A stretch of DNA of 64,000 nt from the NCBI RefSeq assembly GCF_900106045.1, contig NZ_LT629802.1, forward strand, positions 744,001 through 808,000, written 5' to 3'. This document shows positions 9,067 through 16,815 of the stretch, one piece after another. The number at the start of each line of letters is the position of its first letter. The stretch's first letter is position 1. The stretch is from Pseudomonas mucidolens. Its GTDB lineage: Bacteria; Pseudomonadota; Gammaproteobacteria; Pseudomonadales; Pseudomonadaceae. Made by a program: the position numbers and the translations under genes. The notes beneath the pieces are model-generated. The model ran no database searches. It saw only the letters and a program-made list of their open reading frames with translations, and had not been told where the DNA came from.

Positions 9067-10686
9067 ATGCGTATCTCGACCGAACAGTATTTCGATACCA
9101 GTGCTTCGCGTTATTCGAACAACTTTTCCAATGTCACCAAGACTCAGCAGCAGATCGACTCCGGCGTGCGCATCCAGACAGCGGCGGACGATCCGGTCGG
9201 CGCCGCGCGTTTGTTGCTGTTGCAACAACAGCAAGACATGCTGGGTCAGTACGCGGGCAACATCAGCAGCATGAAAAACTCGCTCAACAGCGAGGAAAGT
9301 GTGCTGGAAAGTATCAATACCGCCTTGCAGCGTGCCGGCGAGCTGGCGATCAAGGTCGCGGGCAAGGGCGGCGGCGGTATCAGCGACGACGACCGCAAGG
9401 CCGTGGCCGCCGAGATCGGTGAAATCGAGAAGCAGGTACTGAGCCTGCTCAACAGCAAGGACTCGTCCGGTCACTATCTGTTTTCCGGCGGCAAGAGCGA
9501 CACGCCGCCTTATGCGCGCAACAGCGATGGCACCTACAGCTATCAGGGCGATGAAACTGCGCTGAGCCTGAAGGTCTCGGACACCTTGTCGATGGTGGTT
9601 AACGACACGGGCAAGAGCATTCTGGAAGGTACGCCTAACGCCGGTCGTACCCAGGCGACTCCCGAGGTCAACGATGGCAAGATCTGGGTCTCGGCGGGCA
9701 CGATTGAATCGCCGTCGGCCTATGACAAGAGTTTTACCGAGGGCCAGCCCTATAAGCTGACCTTTCTCAGCAGCACCCAGTACACCGTGACGGATTCGGC
9801 GGGCAACGACATCACCTCGGAGACGGCCGGCAATGGCGTGTTTGACGCGACCAAGGAAGGCAGCGCCTCCATCAGTCTGCGGGGCGTGACCTTCGATATC
9901 GACCAGAACTTCACCGACGTCAAGCCCGGTCCCGACACCGATGCGGTTTACCAGGATCGGGTGTATACCCTGGAAACCAAACCGGACAGCTTCAGCGTAT
10001 CGCGCACCCCGAGCAACGCCTCCACGGCGCAGTTGTCGGCGGGCAACGTGACCAGTCAGGCGGACTACTCCAGCACATTCCCGAACAAGGGCGCGGTGAT
10101 CAAGTTCACCTCGGCCACCGATTATGAGGTGTACGCCCAGCCGATCAACGCCGACAGCAAACCCGTGTCTGCCGGTTCGGTGACACCTGGCACACCGGCG
10201 TTGCCGGGGCCGCCACCGGTGCCGGCGACGCCGGACACCATCACCGCGGCAGGGGTGACCTTTAATGTGGCGGGCGCGCCGGGGGCCGGGGATCAGTTTT
10301 CGGTCGGTTCCAGCACCCACAAGTCGCAGAACGCCCTGGATACCCTCAGTCAGTTACGCCAGGCGCTGGAGACACCCTCCGATGGTGATCCGATTGCCCA
10401 GGGCAAACTGAGCGATGTGGTCAACGCGACCATCACCAATCTGCAGGCGTCCTATGCCCAGGTGGACAGCGTGCGTGGCTCGATTGGCGCGCGGCTGAAC
10501 TCGTTGCAGATCCAGGAGACGGAAAACACCAGCATGGTCCTGGCCAACAAATCGACGGTTTCGGCGATTGGCGACACCGATGTGGCGACGGCATCCATTG
10601 ATCTGGCGTTTCAGAAGGCGATGCTCGAGGCCTCACAGCTGGCGTTCGTGAAAATCTCGCAGTTGAGCCTGTTCAGCCGCATGTAA
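9067..10686 (+). CDS. flgL: Hook-filament junction protein FlgL (HAP3)
   Basis: The 539-residue protein starts MRISTEQYFDTSASRYSNNF and has flagellin-like N- and C-terminal helices (IQTAADDPVGAARLLLLQQQ near residue 38; ATASIDLAFQKAMLEAS at the end). It is the second junction protein between hook and filament. It is much longer than enteric FlgL (about 317 residues) because of an enlarged centre, which contains a proline-rich stretch at about residues 369-390 (TPGTPALPGPPPVPATPD). A good AGGGAGTTTGAG ribosome region precedes the ATG. Confidence 0.96.
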   Translation: MRISTEQYFDTSASRYSNNFSNVTKTQQQIDSGVRIQTAADDPVGAARLLLLQQQQDMLGQYAGNISSMKNSLNSEESVLESINTALQRAGELAIKVAGKGGGGISDDDRKAVAAEIGEIEKQVLSLLNSKDSSGHYLFSGGKSDTPPYARNSDGTYSYQGDETALSLKVSDTLSMVVNDTGKSILEGTPNAGRTQATPEVNDGKIWVSAGTIESPSAYDKSFTEGQPYKLTFLSSTQYTVTDSAGNDITSETAGNGVFDATKEGSASISLRGVTFDIDQNFTDVKPGPDTDAVYQDRVYTLETKPDSFSVSRTPSNASTAQLSAGNVTSQADYSSTFPNKGAVIKFTSATDYEVYAQPINADSKPVSAGSVTPGTPALPGPPPVPATPDTITAAGVTFNVAGAPGAGDQFSVGSSTHKSQNALDTLSQLRQALETPSDGDPIAQGKLSDVVNATITNLQASYAQVDSVRGSIGARLNSLQIQETENTSMVLANKSTVSAIGDTDVATASIDLAFQKAMLEASQLAFVKISQLSLFSRM

Positions 10687-10702
10687 TTCGCGGCAAGACC
10701 CG

Positions 10703-10740
10703 ACGGCCCAGCCTGGCAACAGGCTGGGCCGTTGTCGTTT
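10703..10740 (+). terminator. Terminator hairpin after flgL
   Basis: A perfect 13-bp stem, ACGGCCCAGCCTG at 10703-10715 paired with 10720-10732 across a GCAA tetraloop, lies 16 bases after the flgL stop. It is followed by TGTCGTTT, only moderately T-rich. It very likely ends the flgF-L transcript. The rest of the gap to 10974 shows no other clear element. Confidence 0.8.
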
Positions 10741-10974
10741 GCGGGCGCGAAGTTCTTCGTGCTTTTGTACAATGCGCACAAAAAATCAGTGACCTGTGAG
10801 TCATAAAGGGCATCTTCACTGTATCGTGTAAAAAGGACAGGTGGCTGCCGAGCCCGTTTCATTGGTGCCGGGTGGCGCTTTCGGCGGTTTTTCTGCGGGG
10901 TTATCCCCTTTATTGTCAGCGCTCCTGAATGCATTCAGGGGTGTTCTCCAGCTATTTAGTATTGGGAAGCCACA

Positions 10975-11904
10975 ATGATTGGCATAAAAAGCATCGCCAG
11001 CTATGTGCCGGCAGACGGGCTTGATAACTACGCCCAGGGTGCAAAATTCGCTAAGGATGAAGAATTCATCATTGGCAAGATCGGTTCGGCTTTTCTGCCG
11101 CGCAAGGATGCTGCGCAGGAAACTTCCGACCTGTGTGTCGAAGCAGTGAACGCCTTGTTTGCCAAAAACCCGGATCTGCAGCGCGACGCCATTGATGCGC
11201 TGATCGTCGTGACCCAGAACGGCGATGAAGAGGGCTTGCCGCATACCGCCGCCATCGTCCAGGACAAACTGGGCCTGCCGACCCACGTTGCCGCCTTCGA
11301 TATTTCCCTGGGCTGTTCCGGTTACGTCTACGGCATCTATGCGATGAAAGGCTTCATGGAAGCCGCGGGCCTGAAAAATGGCCTGCTGATCACCGCTGAC
11401 CCGTACTCGAAGATTGTCGACCCGCAAGACCGCAACACCACTATGCTGTTCGGCGATGCCGCCACCGCCACCTGGATGGGCGAAGATGCGCCATGGGTGC
11501 TGGGCAAAGCCAAGTTCGGCACCGACGGCTCCGGGGCGCCGCACTTGAAGGTCAGCGACGGCGTGTTCTTCATGAACGGGCGTCAGGTCTTCAACTTCGC
11601 CCTGATCAAAGTGCCGGCGCATTTGCACCAGTTGCTCGATGAGTCTGACCTCAAGGCGGACGATATCGACGCATTTTGCATCCACCAGGGCAGCGCGGCG
11701 ATTGTCGACGCCGTGGCCCGTCGCTTTGAAGACGCACCGGTGGACAAGTTCATCAAGGACATGGTCGAGACCGGCAATACGGTGTCGTCGAGCATTCCCC
11801 TGTTGCTGGAGAAGCACGTGATGGACGCCACCTGGAAACGCGTGGCGATCAGCGGTTTTGGTGTGGGCCTGTCCTGGGGCTCGGCGATCATCTATCGGCC
11901 GTGA
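10975..11904 (+). CDS. FabH-like 3-oxoacyl-ACP synthase III next to flagellin
   Basis: The 309-residue protein has the full thiolase-fold active site of ketoacyl synthase III: Cys114 in SLGCSGYVYG, His237 in FCIHQGSAA and Asn268 in ETGNTVSSS. Such enzymes condense an acyl-CoA with malonyl-ACP or acylate an amine or sugar. Its place between flgL and fliC matches orf3 of the P. syringae flagellin glycosylation island, where the glycan carries an acylated viosamine. No glycosyltransferase is present in this window, so the link to flagellin modification is inferred from position. A GGGAAG ribosome site precedes the ATG. Confidence 0.85.
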   Translation: MIGIKSIASYVPADGLDNYAQGAKFAKDEEFIIGKIGSAFLPRKDAAQETSDLCVEAVNALFAKNPDLQRDAIDALIVVTQNGDEEGLPHTAAIVQDKLGLPTHVAAFDISLGCSGYVYGIYAMKGFMEAAGLKNGLLITADPYSKIVDPQDRNTTMLFGDAATATWMGEDAPWVLGKAKFGTDGSGAPHLKVSDGVFFMNGRQVFNFALIKVPAHLHQLLDESDLKADDIDAFCIHQGSAAIVDAVARRFEDAPVDKFIKDMVETGNTVSSSIPLLLEKHVMDATWKRVAISGFGVGLSWGSAIIYRP

Positions 11905-11923
11905 TGCGTTGATAGGCTGCATG

Positions 11924-11960
11924 AAAAACGCCGATGATCGAAAGATCATCGGCGTTTTTG
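11924..11960 (+). terminator. Terminator after the FabH-like gene
   Basis: A 15-bp perfect stem (AAAACGCCGATGATC at 11925-11939 with 11944-11958), a GAAA loop and a terminal run of T make a strong intrinsic terminator 20 bases after the stop. The A-tract on the other side would allow it to act in both directions. Confidence 0.92.
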
Positions 11961-11967
11961 TGTGTGT

Positions 11968-12050
11968 GGGAGTGGGCTTGCTCGCGATGGCGCTGGGTCA
12001 GTTACCGCATCTGTGCTTGATCCAGCGCCATCGCGAGCAAGCCTGCTCCC
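11968..12050. repeat. REPIN between the FabH-like gene and fliC
   Basis: A 29-base arm at 11968-11996 pairs with 12022-12050 with two mismatches. The core GGCTTGCTCGCGATGGCGCT is typical of Pseudomonas REP sequences. It sits directly after the terminator and before the fliC promoter, in the 330-base gap 11905-12234. Confidence 0.85.
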
Positions 12051-12127
12051 GCTTGGGGTTTTTGCGGGGCTAAGGCCTTGAAATACAAGGGATGGCACAG
12101 GGCTAGTAAAAAAAATCAAAAAAATCC

Positions 12128-12154
12128 TCAAGCAACCTGCATTCACGACGATAA
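12128..12154 (+). promoter_or_regulatory. Sigma28 (FliA) promoter of fliC
   Basis: TCAA at 12128-12131, fifteen bases, then GACGATAA at 12147-12154 match the flagellar sigma28 consensus TAAA-N15-GCCGATAA with one mismatch in each box. Transcription would start near 12162, leaving a leader of about 70 bases before fliC. Flagellin is the classic FliA-dependent gene in Pseudomonas, and fliA itself is at 42815-43555. Confidence 0.8.
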
Positions 12155-12234
12155 CTATTACGAAGGTTCTCTAGGCCACACCCGGCGGTTGCCAGGGCCG
12201 GAAGCCGCAGTATCCAACTCACGAGGATTTCGTC

Positions 12235-13938
12235 ATGGCAATGTCCGTAAACACCAACATTACTTCCCTGGGCGTCCAGAAGAACCTGAACAAAGCATCC
12301 GACGCTTTGAGCCAGTCGATGAACCGCTTGTCTTCGGGCCTGAAAATCAACAGCGCCAAAGACGACGCTGCTGGCATGCAGATCGCCAACCGTCTGAACA
12401 ACCAGGTCAAAGGCCTGAACGTTGCAATCTCCAACGCCAACAACGGTGTTTCGATTGCCCAGACCGCTGAAGGCGCAATGCAAGAATCCACCAACACCCT
12501 GCAGCGTCTGCGTGAACTCGCCCTGCAAGCGGCCAACGGTGATAAAAGCGACGCTGACCGTGTTTCCCTGCAACAAGAATTCACCGCTAAAGTCGGCGAG
12601 CTGAACCGTATCGCCAGCACCACCACCTTCGGTGGTCGTAACCTGCTCGACGGCTCGTTCAACAACGTAGCGTTCCAGATCGGCGCCAACGCCAACGAAA
12701 CTATCTCGTTCGGCATGACCGACATCAGCTCTACCGCTCTGAAAGGCAACTTCAGCGAAGCGGCTGTAGACGGTACTGCAATGACTGGCCTGGCGGCTAC
12801 CGCTACTGGTTCGGTATTGACCAAGGCTACTGTGACCGGTACCGCGGACGCCACCATTCTCGCTGGCGAAGCGATCAACATCAACGGCCTTGATATCACG
12901 CTGGGCGCGGGTGCTGCTGGTGTTCCTGCCGCTACCGCTGCCATTGCCGCTATCAACGCTCAGTCGGACATCACAGGTGTGACTGCCACTGCCGATGCTA
13001 CCGGTACAGTGAGCCTGATATCGACCAAGGCCATTGTTCTCGCGGCACCAACCACTGGTACTGATGGCTTGGCCGCTCTCGGCATGACTGCTGGTAGCAA
13101 CGCTGCTGTAACTCCCACTGGCGCGTCTATCATGGGCGCTGCCGGTGGTATCTCGGTCAACGGAGTCGCTGTTGATTGGGTTGATACCGACGACATGACA
13201 ACCGTTCTGGCCGCCATCGCTGCTGAGGCCGGTACTGGCGCTACCGCGGAACTGGTAGGCGGTCGTGTCAAGGTGACCTCGGGTGATGGTGCAGAGATCA
13301 AGCTGGCCAACACCGATAGCGGTTCGCTGTCGCAGTTGGGCCTCTCGGCTGGCACTACTCAGGCCAAGTTGACCGCTGACACCTCGATCGACGTAAACGG
13401 CGTTGAAGTCAAGTTCAAGAAGGGTGACACCGCTGACGCGATCGTAGCTTCGATCAACAGCGCCAGCACCGGTGTTCAAGCCAGCAAAAACGCTGACGGT
13501 ACCCTGAACCTGTTCGCTGACAAAGACATCACCATCAAGGACGGTAGCGCCGGTACGGGTCTGGCTGCCCTGGGTCTGACCACTGTTGCTGGTAACGGCA
13601 CCAAAACTGCCGTGACCATGGAAACCAGCGTTTCCGACCTGAGCGTCCTGACTGCCGCTTCTTCGCAGCAGGCCATCCAGGCGCTGGACGATGCCATGCA
13701 GCAGATCGACAGCCAGCGTTCGCAGCTGGGTGCGGTGCAAAACCGTTTCGCCAGCACCGTGGCCAACCTGCAGAGCATTTCGCAGAACTCCTCGGCCGCC
13801 AAAGGCCGCGTAGAAGACGCTGACTTCGCTGCTGAAGCCGCTGAACTGACCAAGCAACAAACCCTGCAACAGGCTTCCACCGCGATCCTGTCCCAGGCCA
13901 ACCAGCTGCCATCCGCTGTACTGAAGCTGCTTCAGTAA
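12235..13938 (+). CDS. fliC: Flagellin FliC
   Basis: The 567-residue protein has the conserved flagellin N terminus (residues 1 to about 170, with [20 protein letters not shown]) and C terminus (about 465-567, ending [12 protein letters not shown]). These form the D0/D1 filament core. The surface-exposed centre, residues 206-455, is made of three divergent repeats of about 80 residues, each with a hook-IN-like fold signature (ISVNGVAV / IDVNGVEV) and ending in a G-x-L-x-x-LG motif. There is no cysteine. A GAGGATTT ribosome region precedes the ATG. The preceding sigma28 site and the following terminator make it a single-gene transcript. Confidence 0.97.
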   Translation: MAMSVNTNITSLGVQKNLNKASDALSQSMNRLSSGLKINSAKDDAAGMQIANRLNNQVKGLNVAISNANNGVSIAQTAEGAMQESTNTLQRLRELALQAANGDKSDADRVSLQQEFTAKVGELNRIASTTTFGGRNLLDGSFNNVAFQIGANANETISFGMTDISSTALKGNFSEAAVDGTAMTGLAATATGSVLTKATVTGTADATILAGEAININGLDITLGAGAAGVPAATAAIAAINAQSDITGVTATADATGTVSLISTKAIVLAAPTTGTDGLAALGMTAGSNAAVTPTGASIMGAAGGISVNGVAVDWVDTDDMTTVLAAIAAEAGTGATAELVGGRVKVTSGDGAEIKLANTDSGSLSQLGLSAGTTQAKLTADTSIDVNGVEVKFKKGDTADAIVASINSASTGVQASKNADGTLNLFADKDITIKDGSAGTGLAALGLTTVAGNGTKTAVTMETSVSDLSVLTAASSQQAIQALDDAMQQIDSQRSQLGAVQNRFASTVANLQSISQNSSAAKGRVEDADFAAEAAELTKQQTLQQASTAILSQANQLPSAVLKLLQ

Positions 13939-13956
13939 TATCGGTAGCGGTCAGTC

Positions 13957-13992
13957 AACGGAAGGGCGCGTCTACGTGCCCTTCCGTTTTTT
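13957..13992 (+). terminator. Terminator after fliC
   Basis: An 11-bp perfect stem (AACGGAAGGGC at 13957-13967 with 13978-13988) is followed by a run of six T at 13987-13992, 18 bases after the fliC stop. It is a textbook intrinsic terminator, and readthrough would feed flaG. Confidence 0.93.
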
Positions 13993-14010
13993 CAGTTTTG
14001 AGGTGATGAC

Positions 14011-14355
14011 ATGGACATGAGTATCAAGCTGAACGCGTCTTACCCGGCTGGCGTAACCCAGACTAGTAACGCAACCCCGGCCCAGAACCCGCCCACGGCC
14101 AATACCGAGTCGACCTCTGACGAGGAGCCGCAGCGGGTAGCGCTGGAAAAAGCGGTAACCGATATTCGTGAATACGTGCAGGCTACTCAACGTAACCTGG
14201 ACTTTTCCATCGATGACACCACCGGCAAAGTGGTCGTCAAGGTGATCGCCACCGACAGTGGCGAAGTGATTCGACAGATACCATCGGAGACCGCGCTGAA
14301 GTTGGCGCAGAATCTGAGCGATGTCAGCAGCCTGTTGTTTGATACCCGGGCTTGA
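14011..14355 (+). CDS. flaG: FlaG family flagellar protein
   Basis: The 114-residue protein has a variable, Thr/Pro-rich first 40 residues and the FlaG domain after that (LDFSIDDTTGKVVVKVIATDSG, then EVIRQIPSE). FlaG proteins sit beside flagellin genes in polar flagellates and influence filament length; the mechanism is not settled. The ATG at 14011 follows a TGAGGTGATGAC ribosome region; an ATG at 14017 is also possible. No promoter was seen between the fliC terminator and this gene, so it probably depends on readthrough. Confidence 0.92.
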   Translation: MDMSIKLNASYPAGVTQTSNATPAQNPPTANTESTSDEEPQRVALEKAVTDIREYVQATQRNLDFSIDDTTGKVVVKVIATDSGEVIRQIPSETALKLAQNLSDVSSLLFDTRA

Positions 14356-14357
14356 GT

Positions 14358-14373
14358 TGGCACGAAACATGTT
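14358..14373 (+). promoter_or_regulatory. Sigma54-type promoter upstream of fliD
   Basis: TGGCACGAAACATGTT has a perfect -24 box (TGGCACG) and ATGTT as the -12 box, so the GC is replaced by GT at the correct ten-base spacing. It lies 65 bases upstream of the fliD ATG. In P. aeruginosa fliD belongs to the FleQ/RpoN-dependent class, which supports the call despite the weak -12. Confidence 0.5.
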
Positions 14374-14437
14374 TCTGATTGCTGCTTGGGCGCGTTGCGC
14401 CAATAAAGCGGCAGCCGCAGGACAAGGAGAATAGCAA

Positions 14438-15805
14438 ATGGCTAGTTCAACGATTTCCGGCCCAGGTTCGGGCTACGACACCCAAGCCATCGTCAGCGCG
14501 TTGGTGGGGGCCGAAAAGGCGCCTAAACAGGCGCAGATTACCGATCAGCAAAAACAGACGACCGTCAAGTTGTCGGCTGTCGGTACTATTAAGACGGCAT
14601 TGGAAGCCTACCAGTCGGCAATCACCAAGTTGAACAATGTCTCCGCGTTCAATGGACTGGCGGCCAGTACCTCCGAAGAAAAAAACGTCAAGGTCACCCT
14701 GGGTGATGGCGCGTCCGCCGGTAAATACACCGTTGTGGTCCAGAACCTCGCCACCGCGTCGAAAGTCACCAGCAAGGTGATCGAAGACGGCGCGTCGGGC
14801 AAGGCCAATACCAGTGATGAAGACCAGACACTGACGATCAACCAGTCGGGCAAAAGCTACGACGTGGTGATTCCTGGTGGCGCGACCCTGCAACAGGTGC
14901 GGGAGTCGATCAATACCCAGCTGTCTTCCCAAGGCATCAGCGCCAACGTGTTGAGCGATGCCAACGGTGCGCGACTGGTACTCACCTCGACCACCAGCGG
15001 CGAAGGCACCGATATCACCCTCAGCGGTGATTCGGAGCTGGCCGTCGGTTATGACGCGGGTGAACCGGCGAGGAACGCCAAATACACCATCGACGGCATC
15101 TCGATGGAGTCCACCAGCAACAAGGTGACGTCCGCGATCAGTGGTGTGACGTTGGATCTGGTGGCTGCCGAAGATCCCGCCAAGCCGGTCACTATCACCG
15201 TTGCCAGCAATACCGAGACCTTGAAGACCTCGGTGCAATCGTTCGTCACCGCCTACAACGCGCTGATGACTGCGATCAACACCCAGACCAAAGTCACCGC
15301 CACCGGCGATGCTTCGACGACCACGGCGGGCGCCTTGACCGGTGATTCGTCGATGCGTCAATTGGTCGCCAGTCTGCGCAGTGAGTTGGTCAACGGTTCT
15401 GGTGCCGGAACCATCAGCAGCCTGTCCCAGGCGGGCATTACCACCGACCAGAAAACCGGGCTGTTGAGCCTGGACGACAAGGCGTGGGACAAGGCCGTGG
15501 TCAAAGGTGCGGGTGACATCGCCAAGCTGTTCACCGGTGACACCGGTTTGATCTCCCGCATGAACAAGGCGACCTCCAGCTATGTGGGCTCCACAGGGAC
15601 GCTGGCGACCCGCGCCACGGACCTCAATACCAAGCTGACCGACTTGACCACCGAACAGGCAAACCTGGACCGACGGATGGAATCCCTGCAGAAATCCTTG
15701 TCCGCCAAGTACACGGCGATGGATACGATGATCGCGCAGATTAACGCCAGCAGCTCCAGCATCATGACCACCCTCAACTCACTGAACAATCCGAAGTCGA
15801 ACTGA
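14438..15805 (+). CDS. fliD: Flagellar filament cap protein FliD (HAP2)
   Basis: The 455-residue protein begins MASSTISGPGSGYDTQAIVS, the conserved FliD start, followed by helical D0/D1 segments and a C-terminal coiled region (ATDLNTKLTDLTTEQANLDR and YTAMDTMIAQINASSSSI). FliD forms the cap that folds and inserts flagellin at the filament tip; in Pseudomonas it can also bind mucin. An ACAAGGAGAATAG ribosome site precedes the ATG. It is followed by its partner genes fliS and fliT. Confidence 0.97.
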   Translation: MASSTISGPGSGYDTQAIVSALVGAEKAPKQAQITDQQKQTTVKLSAVGTIKTALEAYQSAITKLNNVSAFNGLAASTSEEKNVKVTLGDGASAGKYTVVVQNLATASKVTSKVIEDGASGKANTSDEDQTLTINQSGKSYDVVIPGGATLQQVRESINTQLSSQGISANVLSDANGARLVLTSTTSGEGTDITLSGDSELAVGYDAGEPARNAKYTIDGISMESTSNKVTSAISGVTLDLVAAEDPAKPVTITVASNTETLKTSVQSFVTAYNALMTAINTQTKVTATGDASTTTAGALTGDSSMRQLVASLRSELVNGSGAGTISSLSQAGITTDQKTGLLSLDDKAWDKAVVKGAGDIAKLFTGDTGLISRMNKATSSYVGSTGTLATRATDLNTKLTDLTTEQANLDRRMESLQKSLSAKYTAMDTMIAQINASSSSIMTTLNSLNNPKSN

Positions 15806-15855
15806 CCGGCGGGCGTCCGGAACCGGTAAAAGGGCCTGGACGCACAGTTCCCGAT

Positions 15856-15882
15856 TAAAGTTTTTCTCGGCACAGTCGAAAA
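15856..15882 (+). promoter_or_regulatory. Candidate sigma28 promoter of fliS
   Basis: TAAAGTTT at 15856-15863, eleven bases, then GTCGAAAA at 15875-15882 match the extended sigma28 consensus TAAAGTTT-N11-GCCGATAA with a perfect -35 and six of eight -10 positions. It would start fliS transcription about 40 bases before its ATG. The -10 overlaps one arm of the inverted repeat listed next. Confidence 0.5.
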
Positions 15883-15910
15883 ACTGGTTAAGCAAATTTA
15901 TTCGACTGTG
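15871..15910. repeat. 10-bp perfect inverted repeat upstream of fliS
   Basis: CACAGTCGAA at 15871-15880 and TTCGACTGTG at 15901-15910 are exact reverse complements separated by 20 bases, ending 20 bases before the fliS ATG. It could be an RNA hairpin, a weak terminator after fliD, or an operator over the candidate fliS promoter. No T-run follows, which argues against a standard terminator. Confidence 0.6.
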
Positions 15911-15930
15911 GCCTGTAACGAGGTAGCAAC

Positions 15931-16320
15931 ATGAACCCTATGAGAGCCCTTCGCCAATACCAGAAGGTCAATTCCCACGCTCAGGTCTCTGAAGCCAGCC
16001 CGCACCGCCTGGTGCAGATGCTGATGGAAGGTGGGCTTGATCGCATGGCTCAGGCCAAGGGCGCATTGAGCCGTGGTGACATCGCCCAGAAGGGGCTGAT
16101 GCTGGGCAAGGCGATTGAGATTATTTCCGGTCTGCGCGATGGCCTGGAGCCGGAGAAAGCCGAAGATCCGGCCGCCGTGCAGCAGTTGGATGCGTTGTAC
16201 GATTACATGGGTAACCGCTTGGTCGAAGCCAATCGCGTGAACGATGCCGACATGATCGACGAAGTCGCCCGTTTGCTGATCACAGTCAAAACCGGCTGGG
16301 ATGCCATCGCTCCGCAATAA
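15931..16320 (+). CDS. fliS: Flagellin export chaperone FliS
   Basis: The 129-residue protein matches FliS along its length: MNPMRALRQYQKVNSHAQV followed by EASPHRLVQMLMEGGLDRMA, then a four-helix bundle, normal for the family. FliS binds the C terminus of newly made flagellin and keeps it unfolded for export. It lies between fliD and fliT, the usual Pseudomonas order. A GAGGTAGC ribosome site precedes the ATG. Confidence 0.95.
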   Translation: MNPMRALRQYQKVNSHAQVSEASPHRLVQMLMEGGLDRMAQAKGALSRGDIAQKGLMLGKAIEIISGLRDGLEPEKAEDPAAVQQLDALYDYMGNRLVEANRVNDADMIDEVARLLITVKTGWDAIAPQ

Positions 16321-16345
16321 GGCCACCGGCCTTGAGGAACACGTC

Positions 16346-16642
16346 ATGAGCCATGCACTGCAACGGATTGACGACACCCGCGATGCCCTGATCGGCGCGT
16401 TGGCGGAGCGTGACTGGGATACCATCGGCGAGCTGGATCTGGGCTGCCGCGCGGCGATCGACGAGGTGCTGAGCGAAGTGCCGGTCGACGAAAGCGTGCT
16501 GCGCGAAAAGCTGGAGAGCCTGCTGGTGGTTTATCAACAGTTGCTGGAAGTGACGACCGGCGAGCGCCAGGCGATTTTTGAAGAGATGTCGCAGATCAAC
16601 CAAGCTAAAAATGCGTCAAAGGTTTACCATCTGTTCGGCTGA
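16346..16642 (+). CDS. fliT: FliT-like flagellar chaperone
   Basis: The 98-residue, mostly helical protein (DDTRDALIGALAERDWDTIG; EKLESLLVVYQQLLEVTTGE) has the size and position of the gene between fliS and fleQ in P. aeruginosa, called fliT or fleP. FliT proteins bind the cap protein FliD before export. The ATG at 16346 was preferred over an in-frame upstream start because of its TTGAGGAACACG ribosome region. Sequence conservation in this family is low, so the functional call leans on context. Confidence 0.85.
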   Translation: MSHALQRIDDTRDALIGALAERDWDTIGELDLGCRAAIDEVLSEVPVDESVLREKLESLLVVYQQLLEVTTGERQAIFEEMSQINQAKNASKVYHLFG

Positions 16643-16815
16643 TCTGGCTCAGTTAATCCGAACAAAGCGCGTCATAAATTTGACCGTGCAGTTTTTTTTG
16701 ACTTAACTAGTGCTATTTTCAGACGTCAGATAGCCGTAGCGCAGAAAATGCCTACCGCTATCTAGATTGCCCCGACTCAAGGGCATTTGAGTTTTACTAG
16801 GGAAGTTGCTATTGC

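Noticed and set aside
12103..13869. 588-codon minus-strand frame opposite fliC
   Set aside because: It is a shadow of flagellin codon usage with low-complexity Ser/Gly content and no family match.
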